From the IMG/VR virus record IMGVR_UViG_3300048552_000056, positions 1 to 29,332 of that record: a stretch of DNA of 29,332 nt; one strand, given 5' to 3'. The position numbers and the translations under genes were made by a program. Numbering within the stretch: the first letter of the stretch is position 1; every line of letters begins with the position of its first letter. Positions 22,910 through 29,332 of the stretch are shown one piece after another. This DNA comes from a virus. The notes under the pieces are model-generated. The model was not told the origin of the DNA, made no database searches, and saw nothing but the letters and a program-made list of their open reading frames with translations.

Positions 22910-24436
22910 TTATACCACACCGCCGCCTTGCTGTTGAGCAGCCATTTGTTGCATCATTTCTTGCATCTGTTTTCTCTCCGCCTCATCTCGAATCAAAGTA
23001 TCGGGAACACCGAACTTCTTACCAAGATAGATTGCAGCTTCCTCTGTGTCTACAAGTAAGTTGACCATCTCTGGGCCGAAGTTACCACCGACAAGCTCTA
23101 AGAAGCGAGCAACGGACGAGATGTCTTGATTAGACTGGGCTTGTGCCAAAGGTGAAGAGCTACGAACTTTAACTTCACGGCCATTCACTGTAGGCAAATC
23201 AATACGCCCCTGCTTCTTGAGAATGTAAACTACACGCTGGAGAAGGGGTTGAACTAGCTCTGCTTGCAAGCGACCAAAGGCTGAACCAATACGACGAGAC
23301 AAGTCTGCCATACGCTCTGCAATCTCTGTGGCTGTAGCTGGTGTGCGATTTGGATCACCAAGCATATCGTTATACAGAGCGCGTTTAATGTTCAGGCGCA
23401 TGTCGTTTAGCACAAGCTGGGCAACGTCAAAGCTACCAGCAGCAGCTACAGGCTGTAGTCCGCCTGAGCCTGGGGCTTTAGGAATGACTGTGCCTGGCAC
23501 AAGGTTGATTGTATCCACGTTGATAATGCCATCGTCATCCATCTGATAGATGCCAGAGATAGCCATCTGTGCGTTCTCAAGGATTAGTTGGATAGTCAGG
23601 TTGGTTGTCTTGATAGAAGACAGTGCGTTGACTAGCGGCCCTCGCCCATAAACTTCGCCAGAAGCTTTCGACCATCGGAAACAAATGAACGGGTTACTAC
23701 CGACACCTGTGAAAATATCTTGGTAAATGAGTTCACCATGCGTTTTATCAATAGCATAGTAGCCGTAACGTTCTTGGTTTGGTTTATCATATAATCGACA
23801 AACGACTTCAAGGACTTTGCATTTTTCATCTGGTTTATTCTCCATCAGGTCTACCAACTTGGGAGACAGTTTTGCTTTAGGGTATGCAACTTTAAAGTCG
23901 CGGTGACGAATCTCGCGCTCACGATACACATGGTCAATGCGATCATCAGCACCATTTTCTAATACAATCTTAGGCAGGGGGATAGCGCTAAAGCGTAGTG
24001 GGTTAACGGCATCGCCTTCTTCCACTAGCAAGCAGCCAGTGCCTACAGCTAGATCCATAAACGACTCATGCACTTCCTGTGCAAAGTTACTGTTAGCTAT
24101 GATTTCAAAGATGTATTCTGTGACTTCATCGAGATCATTATTTACCTCATCACGCTCTTCACCAGGAATCTCACTGCCAGCAATAAGGTCTGACCAGCGA
24201 GCGAAGTTAGGCACTAGCCCAGTCTGTAAGCGCGATGCAAACTCTTGAACACCAACGACAGCAGTCTCATCAAAGATGCGGTCATCTCGGCGCTCGGCGG
24301 GGGATGTATGGAAAAAGCCCTCACGCTGTGGGAGAGCATAGTCGTAGCACTCTTGGAACAAGTCTTCGAAAGGAAGTCGAAACGACTTGGCCGTTTCATA
24401 CTTTTTCATGTAGTGCTTCGCTGTTTTATTTTCCAT
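22910..24436 (-). CDS. Head-tail connector / portal protein
   Basis: A 508-aa protein of the podovirus head-to-tail connector family (T7 gp8-like): FEDLFQECYDYALPQREGF near the N-terminus, FDETAVVGVQEFASRLQTGL, DLAVGTGCLLVEEGD, the stretch ending RWSKASGEVYGRGPLVNALS, and a Gln/Met-rich end (QMQEMMQQMAAQQQGGG). Twelve copies form the DNA entry ring. The frame extends upstream to 24466, but the ATG at 24436 (MENKTAKHY) is preferred: it overlaps the previous gene by only 11 bases and the family normally starts near this point. Confidence 0.92.
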   Translation of the reverse strand: MENKTAKHYMKKYETAKSFRLPFEDLFQECYDYALPQREGFFHTSPAERRDDRIFDETAVVGVQEFASRLQTGLVPNFARWSDLIAGSEIPGEERDEVNNDLDEVTEYIFEIIANSNFAQEVHESFMDLAVGTGCLLVEEGDAVNPLRFSAIPLPKIVLENGADDRIDHVYREREIRHRDFKVAYPKAKLSPKLVDLMENKPDEKCKVLEVVCRLYDKPNQERYGYYAIDKTHGELIYQDIFTGVGSNPFICFRWSKASGEVYGRGPLVNALSSIKTTNLTIQLILENAQMAISGIYQMDDDGIINVDTINLVPGTVIPKAPGSGGLQPVAAAGSFDVAQLVLNDMRLNIKRALYNDMLGDPNRTPATATEIAERMADLSRRIGSAFGRLQAELVQPLLQRVVYILKKQGRIDLPTVNGREVKVRSSSPLAQAQSNQDISSVARFLELVGGNFGPEMVNLLVDTEEAAIYLGKKFGVPDTLIRDEAERKQMQEMMQQMAAQQQGGGVV

Positions 24437-24902
24437 TGAAATATCCACCGTAAAATCCACTACCACCAGCAGGAGATGTTAAAAGGGCTCGACGACCAGT
24501 CTTGCGTGTTAAAGCTTTAGCTTCCGCCTGGACTAAACTCTTGCGTTTTTGTTTAACCTCTTGCAAAGCTGGTTGCTGCTCGGTATCTGTTTTAACTTTT
24601 TTACTTAGCTCGGCCGCTTGAACACCAACAGTAGAGGCTAAATCTTTTAACTTTTGTGTATAAAGAGACCCTACCATACCTGGTTGCGAAGCTTTTTTTC
24701 GAACAACCTTAGCTTCAGCCAAAGTGACCGCAGCCTGTTTTCTGTAAGCCTCGATTGTTCTAGGATCAACACCAGCTTTTTCAGCATCTTGATATACAGC
24801 TTCTGGAATAGAGTATGTGTTAGTAAAGTTTTGTTGAGCAGCTTTAGCCGCCTGCATTTCTCTTTGCCGCTTTCGCTGTAGCGCGGGTCCTGATAATCCC
24901 AT
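24426..24902 (-). CDS. Duplicated small protein, copy 2 (158 aa)
   Basis: Basic, helical protein whose last 42 residues nearly repeat those of the preceding gene: KQKRKSLV, then EAKALT, KTGRRALLTSP and AGGSGFYGGYFNGK. Upstream, AGVDPRTIEAYRKQ also matches SGVDQRTIDSYIAKQ of copy 1. It is 26 residues longer than copy 1. The ending GRRALLTSPAGGSG resembles a short Arg/Leu/Thr/Gly motif seen in small virion proteins encoded near podovirus portals. The position between large terminase and portal suggests a head or connector accessory role. Confidence 0.7.
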   Translation of the reverse strand: MGLSGPALQRKRQREMQAAKAAQQNFTNTYSIPEAVYQDAEKAGVDPRTIEAYRKQAAVTLAEAKVVRKKASQPGMVGSLYTQKLKDLASTVGVQAAELSKKVKTDTEQQPALQEVKQKRKSLVQAEAKALTRKTGRRALLTSPAGGSGFYGGYFNGK

Positions 24903-24937
24903 TACTTCACCCTGTTCCAGAAGCTTTGCTTCTTTTG
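24900..24937 (-). repeat. Relic copy of the large terminase 3' end
   Basis: This 38-base stretch is identical to 25335-25372, the end of the large terminase gene plus the following ATG, except at one base. Read in frame it still encodes QKKQSFWNRVK and stop, but it is attached to the stop of copy 1 instead of a terminase. It marks one edge of a tandem duplication with a 435-base period. Confidence 0.9.
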
Positions 24938-24938
24938 T

Positions 24939-25337
24939 TTATTTTCCATTAAAGTATCCACCATAGAATCCACTACCACCAGCAGGAGATGTTAAGAGAG
25001 CGCGACGACCAGTTTTTTTAGTTAAAGTCTTTGCCTCTAGTTCAACTAAGCTTTTACGTTTTTGTTTGATAGCTTGAAGCTCAGGTTGTTTTTTAATTTC
25101 TGTGTCTAATGCAGCCCTTGCAAGTTGTGGGATTCGTCGCTCTTCAAGACCATGAATGTGCATCGCCCTAAAGAAGCCGCTTGTCCTCATAACATCGTCT
25201 ACTTGTTTGGTTTGCTTGGCTATATAAGAATCAATAGTTCTTTGATCTACACCAGAAGCTTTAGCCTCAGCGATTTGTTCAGGGCGGATTCCCAGTCTGT
25301 ATTCTGCCCGTTCCCTACTAGTGCCACGCATTGCCAT
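24939..25337 (-). CDS. Duplicated small protein, copy 1 (132 aa)
   Basis: Starts MAMRGTSRERAEYRLGI, with the ATG overlapping the large terminase stop (TAATGG). It is basic and helical and ends with the same block as copy 2 (KTGRRALLTSP, AGGSGFYGGYFNGK). The N-terminal halves of the two copies have diverged, so the shared tail is under stronger constraint or was homogenised later. The relic of terminase sequence directly after its stop shows the pair arose by tandem duplication. Probable head or packaging accessory protein; function unproven. Confidence 0.7.
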   Translation of the reverse strand: MAMRGTSRERAEYRLGIRPEQIAEAKASGVDQRTIDSYIAKQTKQVDDVMRTSGFFRAMHIHGLEERRIPQLARAALDTEIKKQPELQAIKQKRKSLVELEAKTLTKKTGRRALLTSPAGGSGFYGGYFNGK

Positions 25338-25372
25338 TACTTCATCCTGTTCCAGAAGCTTTGCTTCTTTTG
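25335..25372 (-). repeat. Large terminase 3' end, parent copy of the repeat
   Basis: Functional partner of 24900-24937: it encodes the last residues of the large terminase (KQSFWNRMK) and the ATG of duplicated gene copy 1. The two stretches match at 37 of 38 bases. Confidence 0.9.
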
Positions 25373-26899
25373 CTTGGGGTTCCGTGTAAATATATCAAAT
25401 TCTCGCTTCATAGTAAATGGCTTTGCTGTTTTGCTGTTACCAAGCACTTCGCGCCCCTCGCCACCACCGAGCATTAGATACTGCAAAGCATCGTGAATGT
25501 GAGAGAAGCGGTTCTTATCTGGCTTGTCATCGTAGCGCTCACCCGACACTTGCATACGCCGATACCCATACCCACCCTCAAAGCCCTTGATCAGTTCTTT
25601 GCATCGTGGGTCAATCAGGATACCAGACTTGCCCTCAACCATACGGTTAAGAGTTCCAGCTACAGCCTCAACACGCAGGGATACATCATTGCTTTGTGCA
25701 GGGCGAGCTACCAGGCCAGCGCCACGCAATACTTGGAACGGAGTGCTTTCATCAGTCTGAGCGCGGAAGTCACCAGCAGGGTCACCGATGATACTAACCT
25801 CACAGGCTGAGTAGCGCGTGGCTATCTCCTGCCTAATTAACTCTGAGAATCGGACGATGCCCATGTCAAAGGCGACAATCTCTTGCAGTATAAGCCATCG
25901 ACCACGCACCTTTTGTCCGAACACTGCGGCGGGAGTGAGGCCAAAATCAAGGCCGATAAAAGTAGGAACTCCAGCAGCCACGGGAATCTCTTCTTTAGCA
26001 ACGTGCATATCAGGCGCAAACATTTGGTAAACTGGCTTCCCTTCATTGATCTGACCTAACTTATTCATAACGTAAACATCAATCCAGCTTTTAGTTTTAC
26101 CACGAATGAGGTTTGAGTAGTAGCTGCCCAACATGTTTTTCTGGTTCTCAGCAGTCTTACTAGGTTCGTAATCCTCAATCACACCCTCAGCATCTTTGAC
26201 TTCTACCATGCCAGCAGGTTGTGTGTAGAAGCTCCAGTTGTCTGGCTTCACCATCATACGCGCCTCGTCAGCAGAGATGTGGTCGGGGATAGGAACTTCA
26301 CCCGACATGATAGGCCACCAGTGATCTTCTTCTGGGGCGTTGGTGTCAGCGATAACCCCAGTCCAAGTGGGGCCACCATCACGCATAGAAGGGAAACGAC
26401 CTACGCGCATGGTGCAAGCATCAATGATTGACTTGGGTAATTCCCTCGCCTCGTTAATCCAGATGCCTGTCAGTTCGAGCGACAGCAACTTCTTCACGTC
26501 CTCTGGACGATCGAGTGCGAGGAAGATGACCTCTAAGTCAAGGTCACCTTGTTTAATGTGGTGGGTGTAGGGGACAGACCACTGGAACCTACCCCACTGA
26601 TCTTCGGGAAACCAGTCAAGCCATGTCTTAATTGTAGTAGTTCGTAGCTGGGGGTTAGTGTTCCGAATGATAGCCCAACGAGAACGGCGAATACCTTCAT
26701 CGTTTTTCTCCTGTGCTAACGCTCGTCGGAAGACTTCCACACAGCAACCAACAGACTTACCAGACCCCACAGGGCCACGAATCCCACGAAAGAAAGTATC
26801 ATCTTTCATAAACTCCTTTAGAGTATCGCCATCAGGCTTGTAATTAAAGTTGGTCAATTTTAAAGTCCACCCCGACCTTGATAAGCTTTTCGACAACAT
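25337..26899 (-). CDS. terL: Terminase large subunit (TerL)
   Basis: A protein of up to 520 aa with an ATPase and a nuclease domain. Walker A is GPVGSGKS (42-49). Walker B is LTGIWINE (143-150), ending in the catalytic Glu, with A-R-E following. The RNase H-type nuclease shows GLDFG (D318), IIGDPAGDFRAQTDE (D373) and a late HIHDALQYLM. It cuts and pumps DNA into the prohead. The ATG at 26899 lacks a ribosome binding site and lies 56 bases inside the upstream gene; TTG at 26857 (LTNFNYKPD) after GGTGG is an alternative start. Confidence 0.93.
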   Translation of the reverse strand: MLSKSLSRSGWTLKLTNFNYKPDGDTLKEFMKDDTFFRGIRGPVGSGKSVGCCVEVFRRALAQEKNDEGIRRSRWAIIRNTNPQLRTTTIKTWLDWFPEDQWGRFQWSVPYTHHIKQGDLDLEVIFLALDRPEDVKKLLSLELTGIWINEARELPKSIIDACTMRVGRFPSMRDGGPTWTGVIADTNAPEEDHWWPIMSGEVPIPDHISADEARMMVKPDNWSFYTQPAGMVEVKDAEGVIEDYEPSKTAENQKNMLGSYYSNLIRGKTKSWIDVYVMNKLGQINEGKPVYQMFAPDMHVAKEEIPVAAGVPTFIGLDFGLTPAAVFGQKVRGRWLILQEIVAFDMGIVRFSELIRQEIATRYSACEVSIIGDPAGDFRAQTDESTPFQVLRGAGLVARPAQSNDVSLRVEAVAGTLNRMVEGKSGILIDPRCKELIKGFEGGYGYRRMQVSGERYDDKPDKNRFSHIHDALQYLMLGGGEGREVLGNSKTAKPFTMKREFDIFTRNPKQKKQSFWNRMK

Positions 26900-27038
26900 C
26901 AGGTGCGATTGTTGCGATTAGCTTGTCGGCCTCGTAGTCTGTGCAGAACTCTTTGGGGTGATACTTGAGGTGAACCTTTTTAACAATCGTGCGCAAAGCG
27001 TTGCGCTCCTGTTGATTGATTGTATGTAAGAAAGTCAT
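26844..27038 (-). CDS. Conserved small protein upstream of terL (64 aa)
   Basis: Starts MTFLHTINQQERNALR after a perfect AGGAG site and ends VGVDFKIDQL. The body is helical with a conserved-looking centre (VKKVHLKYHPKEFCTDYEADKLI). I recall similar proteins just before the large terminase in other phages, but no function is known. Its 3' end overlaps the terminase frame. Confidence 0.7.
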   Translation of the reverse strand: MTFLHTINQQERNALRTIVKKVHLKYHPKEFCTDYEADKLIATIAPDVVEKLIKVGVDFKIDQL

Positions 27039-27050
27039 AGCTACTCCTAT

Positions 27051-27299
27051 CTATGTTCTGTATGCCTTTGTCTTCTTTGCAATGCCCTTGGGCTGTTTAG
27101 CAAACTGCTTACCAGCACGGCGAGCCGCACGTTTCTTTGCAGTAGTCTCAGCATATTCTTTAGAACTCAGAGATGCAATGGCTTTCTCAGGCAGGTAGCG
27201 CTCGCCAGTAGCCTCAGAACCCTGAGTGCTGGGCTTACCAGACTTGGTGCGCCACTTCTGTTTGCCCCAGGCAACAAGAGATTTCTGAGAAGCTTTCAT
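27051..27299 (-). CDS. Small very basic protein (82 aa)
   Basis: Rich in Lys, Arg and Ala, with SQKSLVAWGKQKWRTKSGKP at the start, ERYLPEKAIASLSSKEYAET in the middle and a strongly basic end (AKKRAARRAGKQFAKQPKG). I recall near-identical layouts in marine phage genomes as a protein of unknown function. The composition suggests nucleic acid binding. The ATG overlaps the preceding stop (ATGA). Confidence 0.72.
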   Translation of the reverse strand: MKASQKSLVAWGKQKWRTKSGKPSTQGSEATGERYLPEKAIASLSSKEYAETTAKKRAARRAGKQFAKQPKGIAKKTKAYRT

Positions 27300-27460
27300 C
27301 GGTATCCGCCGCCCTTAGCCTTATACTGCTTGGCAAGCATCTGAGCCTTACGCGCAGACCACTGCCCAGGAGCAGCGCCCTTGCCACCAGCCTTGATGCG
27401 GTTGAAAAGACTCTTCCGCATCCCAGGCTTAGTATAGTTTCCAGCAGCGTTAACAGCCAT
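27296..27460 (-). CDS. Small basic Gly-rich protein (54 aa)
   Basis: Encodes MAVNAAGNYTKPGMRKSLFN, then RIKAGGKGAAPGQWSARKAQ and ends KAKGGGYR. The start overlaps the upstream stop (TAATG) and the stop overlaps the next start (ATGA), so it is clearly a real gene despite its length. The same pattern of residues is familiar from many marine phages next to terminase genes; function unknown. The basic charge and Gly content suggest RNA, DNA or virion binding. Confidence 0.75.
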   Translation of the reverse strand: MAVNAAGNYTKPGMRKSLFNRIKAGGKGAAPGQWSARKAQMLAKQYKAKGGGYR

Positions 27461-27708
27461 TAGTCTGTAGCTTCTTGGCCGAGCTTACGCAGGGAGGTAG
27501 GAGTGTTTTTAGTTTTAACTTTCTCCACACGCTTTACAGGAACGTGAGGGATTGGCTCGATGCCACGCTCTTTCAGTTCCTCAGCAGTAATAACGCGGAC
27601 GCTATCTTCTGTAAGCGTTTCGCCAGACTTCAAGTTACCATTAGGCATCTTGCAGGTTTTGCCGATCCACTCATTACCATCTGTTTTGTATAGCTTAGTC
27701 ATTACCAT
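27460..27708 (-). CDS. Small protein of unknown function (80-82 aa)
   Basis: Two in-frame starts are possible, ATG 27708 and ATG 27702 (MTKLYKTDGNEW); AAGG lies four and ten bases before them. The first half looks like a small beta barrel (WIGKTCKMPNGNLKSGETLT, then VRVITAEEL), and the end is basic (KRVEKVKTKNTPTSLRKLG). It overlaps both neighbours by one to a few bases. No family recognised. Confidence 0.68.
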   Translation of the reverse strand: MVMTKLYKTDGNEWIGKTCKMPNGNLKSGETLTEDSVRVITAEELKERGIEPIPHVPVKRVEKVKTKNTPTSLRKLGQEATD

Positions 27709-27986
27709 TTAACCTTATCTGCCCAGTAAGCCGCCGACATCTTGCCCTTGGCTATGTTTTTTCTGTGACGAGCCTTAAAGCTCGCACGTTTCATCTTCAT
27801 CTTGTCGGACTCGCCCGCCTTGGGCTTGCCAGCAGTAGAAGCACCTTGCTCTCCGAAACGGATAGTCTTTACCTTCTCACCCTCTTTAGCCACTACAACG
27901 TGCGACTTCTTAGGATGATTAGGTGTGCGCTTGGGTTTATTATAACCTTTTACACCCGCGCGAACAAGTCTGGGATCTTTACTCAC
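27702..27986 (-). CDS. Small very basic protein (94 aa), GTG start
   Basis: GTG at 27986 is preferred over GTG 27995 because AAGGAG lies eight bases before it. The protein starts SKDPRLVRAGVKGYNKPKRT, contains a beta segment (SHVVVAKEGEKVKTIRFGEQ) and ends with a basic helix and SFKARHRKNIAKGKMSAAYW. The final block is one I associate with a widespread phage protein of unknown function. Its start overlaps the upstream gene by eight bases. Confidence 0.72.
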   Translation of the reverse strand: MSKDPRLVRAGVKGYNKPKRTPNHPKKSHVVVAKEGEKVKTIRFGEQGASTAGKPKAGESDKMKMKRASFKARHRKNIAKGKMSAAYWADKVKW

Positions 27987-28683
27987 CGTATGCACTCCTT
28001 ACACCAACCTTAGTTTTCTTTTTGGTAGTTACCTTGGGGCGACCTTCGGCACTCATCGTGCGCTTATCTTCCTCGCTGAGTTCAGGCTGTGGCTTGTCAG
28101 CAGGGATGCTTTGGGTTCCGCCCATATAACCTGAAGTATATTCATTCCCACGCCATTCAAACGTCTTGGCTTGCTTGGTCTTAGCTCGGAACTGGGCTTG
28201 GGGGAAGGAAAGTTTATCAAGGTCTTGCTCTGGGGTCATGTCATTATACGCAGACTGCACGGTGGATTCTGCAAGATCAAGAGAGGAATCGCTCAACTCA
28301 CCCAAAGGTAAACGTCCAGAGTCTAGGTCAGGCTCCTCGTCAAAGAACTCACCAAAGCGTTGGAACTTAGGAGGGATGTAATAATCAATATCCTCAAACC
28401 CCTCCTCCTCAGACCTAATGGAATATCCTCCACCATCAGTCACTGTGGCAGTCAGGTAAGGAATGAACTCAGGGACTGCTTCCATCATCGGGAAATCGAC
28501 AGCAGCAAGGGGAACTTCGTCAACACCAGGGGACGAGGCCATGTGGCGATCAATGCCCTCTTTAATAATTGCTAGGAACTCAAGAGGAACACTATCCTCG
28601 GAAGAAGTGCCAGAAGTCATAAAGTTGTCCATCACAGTGGTATATGCTGCCTGGACTACGGAAGAAGGATTGTATTCAGCCAT
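27979..28683 (-). CDS. Unknown protein with acidic body and basic tail (234 aa)
   Basis: The first 150 residues are acidic (for example SEEEGFEDIDYYIPP and FDEEPDLDSG). A short conserved-looking block follows (AKTFEWRGNEYTSGYMG, about 170-187), and the end is basic (KVTTKKKTKVG). AAAGG lies six bases before the ATG. It lies between the terminase subunits; an acidic protein with a basic end in a packaging region could be a head assembly factor, but I do not recognise it. Confidence 0.7.
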   Translation of the reverse strand: MAEYNPSSVVQAAYTTVMDNFMTSGTSSEDSVPLEFLAIIKEGIDRHMASSPGVDEVPLAAVDFPMMEAVPEFIPYLTATVTDGGGYSIRSEEEGFEDIDYYIPPKFQRFGEFFDEEPDLDSGRLPLGELSDSSLDLAESTVQSAYNDMTPEQDLDKLSFPQAQFRAKTKQAKTFEWRGNEYTSGYMGGTQSIPADKPQPELSEEDKRTMSAEGRPKVTTKKKTKVGVRSAYGE

Positions 28684-28844
28684 AACGAACCTTTTGGGTT
28701 AAAAAATATTTCTAGACCACTATACTTTTTTTACCGAGCCTTGGGAAGGAATAATGTTTGTTGGGGTCCTCATCCTACTGTGCTGTGCCGTATTTTCCCC
28801 CCCACCCCACACTACCATCGGGTCACTGTCTGCAAGTAAAAGAT
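28684..28844 (-). other. 161-base spacer between small terminase and next gene
   Basis: The longest gene-free stretch in the packaging region. It holds a run of seven C (28797-28803), an AT-rich part (28700-28732) with TATAGT on the minus strand at 28720-28725, and the ribosome binding site of the next gene. No -35 box at normal distance from TATAGT is convincing, so a host-type promoter is possible but unsupported. No terminator hairpin with T-run was found. Confidence 0.4.
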
Positions 28845-29231
28845 TTACCCGAGGTCGATGTTTACCTTTATGTCTCCTGCCACCAGATGCATATGCTTGT
28901 CAGGAGCCTTGAGACCTGCGCGGTCTAGAATATCCTTGCTGGCTTCCAGCTGGACATACTCACTCTTGGCTGTTCTGGATAGCTTGGCCACTTGGTGGAC
29001 TGCTAGTGTCGCCTTAACGCCCAATTCGTCTCTCACCCTTTGCATCATATACGCCTGCACCTTCGGCAGCGCTAACGCTTTGCTTGCGCTCACTCTTCCG
29101 CTCTCACCTTCTTTATATCCTGCAACTTCTGCGGCTCGTTTTATCGTTCCGCCATTTGCTACGAGGTGCTCAACCAGTGCCGTTTGTTTCTCTGTCAAAC
29201 CTGTCTCGGCGTTCTTGATTGCGTTAGCCAT
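28845..29231 (-). CDS. terS: Terminase small subunit (TerS-like)
   Basis: A 128-aa protein with the N-terminal helix-turn-helix layout of small terminases: LTEKQTALVEHLVANGGTIK then RAAEVAGYKEGESGRVSASK, and a helix (LPKVQAYMMQRVRDEL). The second half is an oligomerisation-type helix pair (ALAVHQVAKLSRTAKSEYVQ, LEASKDILDRAG), followed by a beta end (HLVAGDIKVNIDLG). It recognises phage DNA and hands it to the large subunit, which here lies six genes downstream instead of next to it. GGGGAAG precedes the ATG. Confidence 0.8.
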   Translation of the reverse strand: MANAIKNAETGLTEKQTALVEHLVANGGTIKRAAEVAGYKEGESGRVSASKALALPKVQAYMMQRVRDELGVKATLAVHQVAKLSRTAKSEYVQLEASKDILDRAGLKAPDKHMHLVAGDIKVNIDLG

Positions 29232-29332
29232 CTCTTCCCCTTTGCTTTCCCCTGTAGGGGTAACTTAGTCCTATGAGCCGCATCTAAAGGATGCGCCACA
29301 AGTGGAGTTTAAGAGGGTTTGGCAAGGTAAAT
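29232..29332 (-). other. Right-edge region: small inverted repeats, possible partial gene end
   Basis: Contains CCCCTGTAGGGG (29249-29260), a six-pair hairpin CGCATC/GATGCG with a five-base loop (29279-29295), and CCAC/GTGG (29296-29305). On the minus strand a frame enters from the right edge and stops at TAG 29284-29286, reading TLPNPLKLHLWRIL; it could be the end of an upstream gene but is too short to judge. The inverted repeats could be operator-like sites or a packaging signal next to the small terminase; none is proven. Confidence 0.3.

Noticed and set aside
25835-26046. Overlapping open frames within the large terminase gene on both strands
   Set aside because: They lie inside the nuclease domain of a complete terminase and show no motifs or ribosome binding sites.
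28719-28772. Minus-strand frame reading DEDPNKHYSFPRLGKK in the spacer after the small terminase
   Set aside because: A stop codon directly precedes it and it has no start codon; it could be a relic, but a fragment this short cannot be told from chance.
1-29332. T7-type phage RNA polymerase promoters and RNA polymerase gene
   Set aside because: No repeated long promoter-like sequence was found before the main genes, and no single-subunit RNA polymerase is encoded here. The window is only part of the genome, so this is not evidence of absence.
1-29332. tRNA genes, CRISPR arrays, insertion sequences
   Set aside because: No cloverleaf with T-loop and acceptor stem, no spaced direct repeats of CRISPR type, and no transposase or terminal inverted repeats were seen on either strand.

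Overview
The window is part of the genome of a tailed double-stranded DNA bacteriophage with a short (podovirus-type) tail. The evidence is a full set of T7-type virion genes: tail tubular proteins A and B, three internal virion proteins, a one-piece head-tail connector, scaffold, capsid, both terminase subunits and a long tail fibre with a self-cleaving chaperone. The small connector-associated protein resembles Bbp19 of Bordetella phage BPP-1. The holin resembles the three-helix family linked to gene transfer agents, and several tiny genes look like ones I recall from marine phages. A Gram-negative, perhaps marine proteobacterial host is likely, but this is inference. No DNA polymerase, RNA polymerase, integrase, tRNA or CRISPR array is visible here; polymerase genes, if present, lie outside the window.

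Left arm (about 1-5120, plus strand): tightly packed early/middle genes for DNA metabolism and recombination. In order they are small unknown genes, a zinc-ribbon-like protein, a Holliday-junction-resolvase-like PD-(D/E)XK nuclease, a stand-alone DnaA DNA-binding domain, an unknown gene, a YqaJ/lambda-type exonuclease, a Rad52-family annealing protein, an AlpA-like regulator, an SSB-like protein ending in DDIPF, and a second PD-(D/E)XK-like protein. Exonuclease, annealing protein and SSB together form a typical phage recombination set.

Right arm (about 5095-29231, minus strand, so it reads from right to left): small terminase; a run of very small, often strongly basic proteins; large terminase; two duplicated small genes; portal; Bbp19-like protein; scaffold; an intrinsic terminator; major capsid; tail tubular A and B; internal virion proteins; a heptad-repeat tail fibre with an S74 chaperone; a second fibre-like protein; a lysis cassette with three membrane proteins and an M15 peptidase; and finally a helix-turn-helix/metallophosphoesterase fusion. 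The two arms converge at 5095-5120 with overlapping 3' ends and no spacer.

The most notable observations are these. (1) A canonical A_AAA_AAG slippery site sits directly before the holin stop codon and is followed by a bulged hairpin; it would join the holin to the M15 endolysin, which otherwise lacks a good start. (2) A tandem duplication between large terminase and portal carries a relic of the terminase 3' end. (3) There is a free-standing DnaA domain IV protein. (4) The tail fibre contains 29 uninterrupted heptads. (5) An intrinsic terminator and an AUGUAAUGG start-stop element precede the capsid gene.
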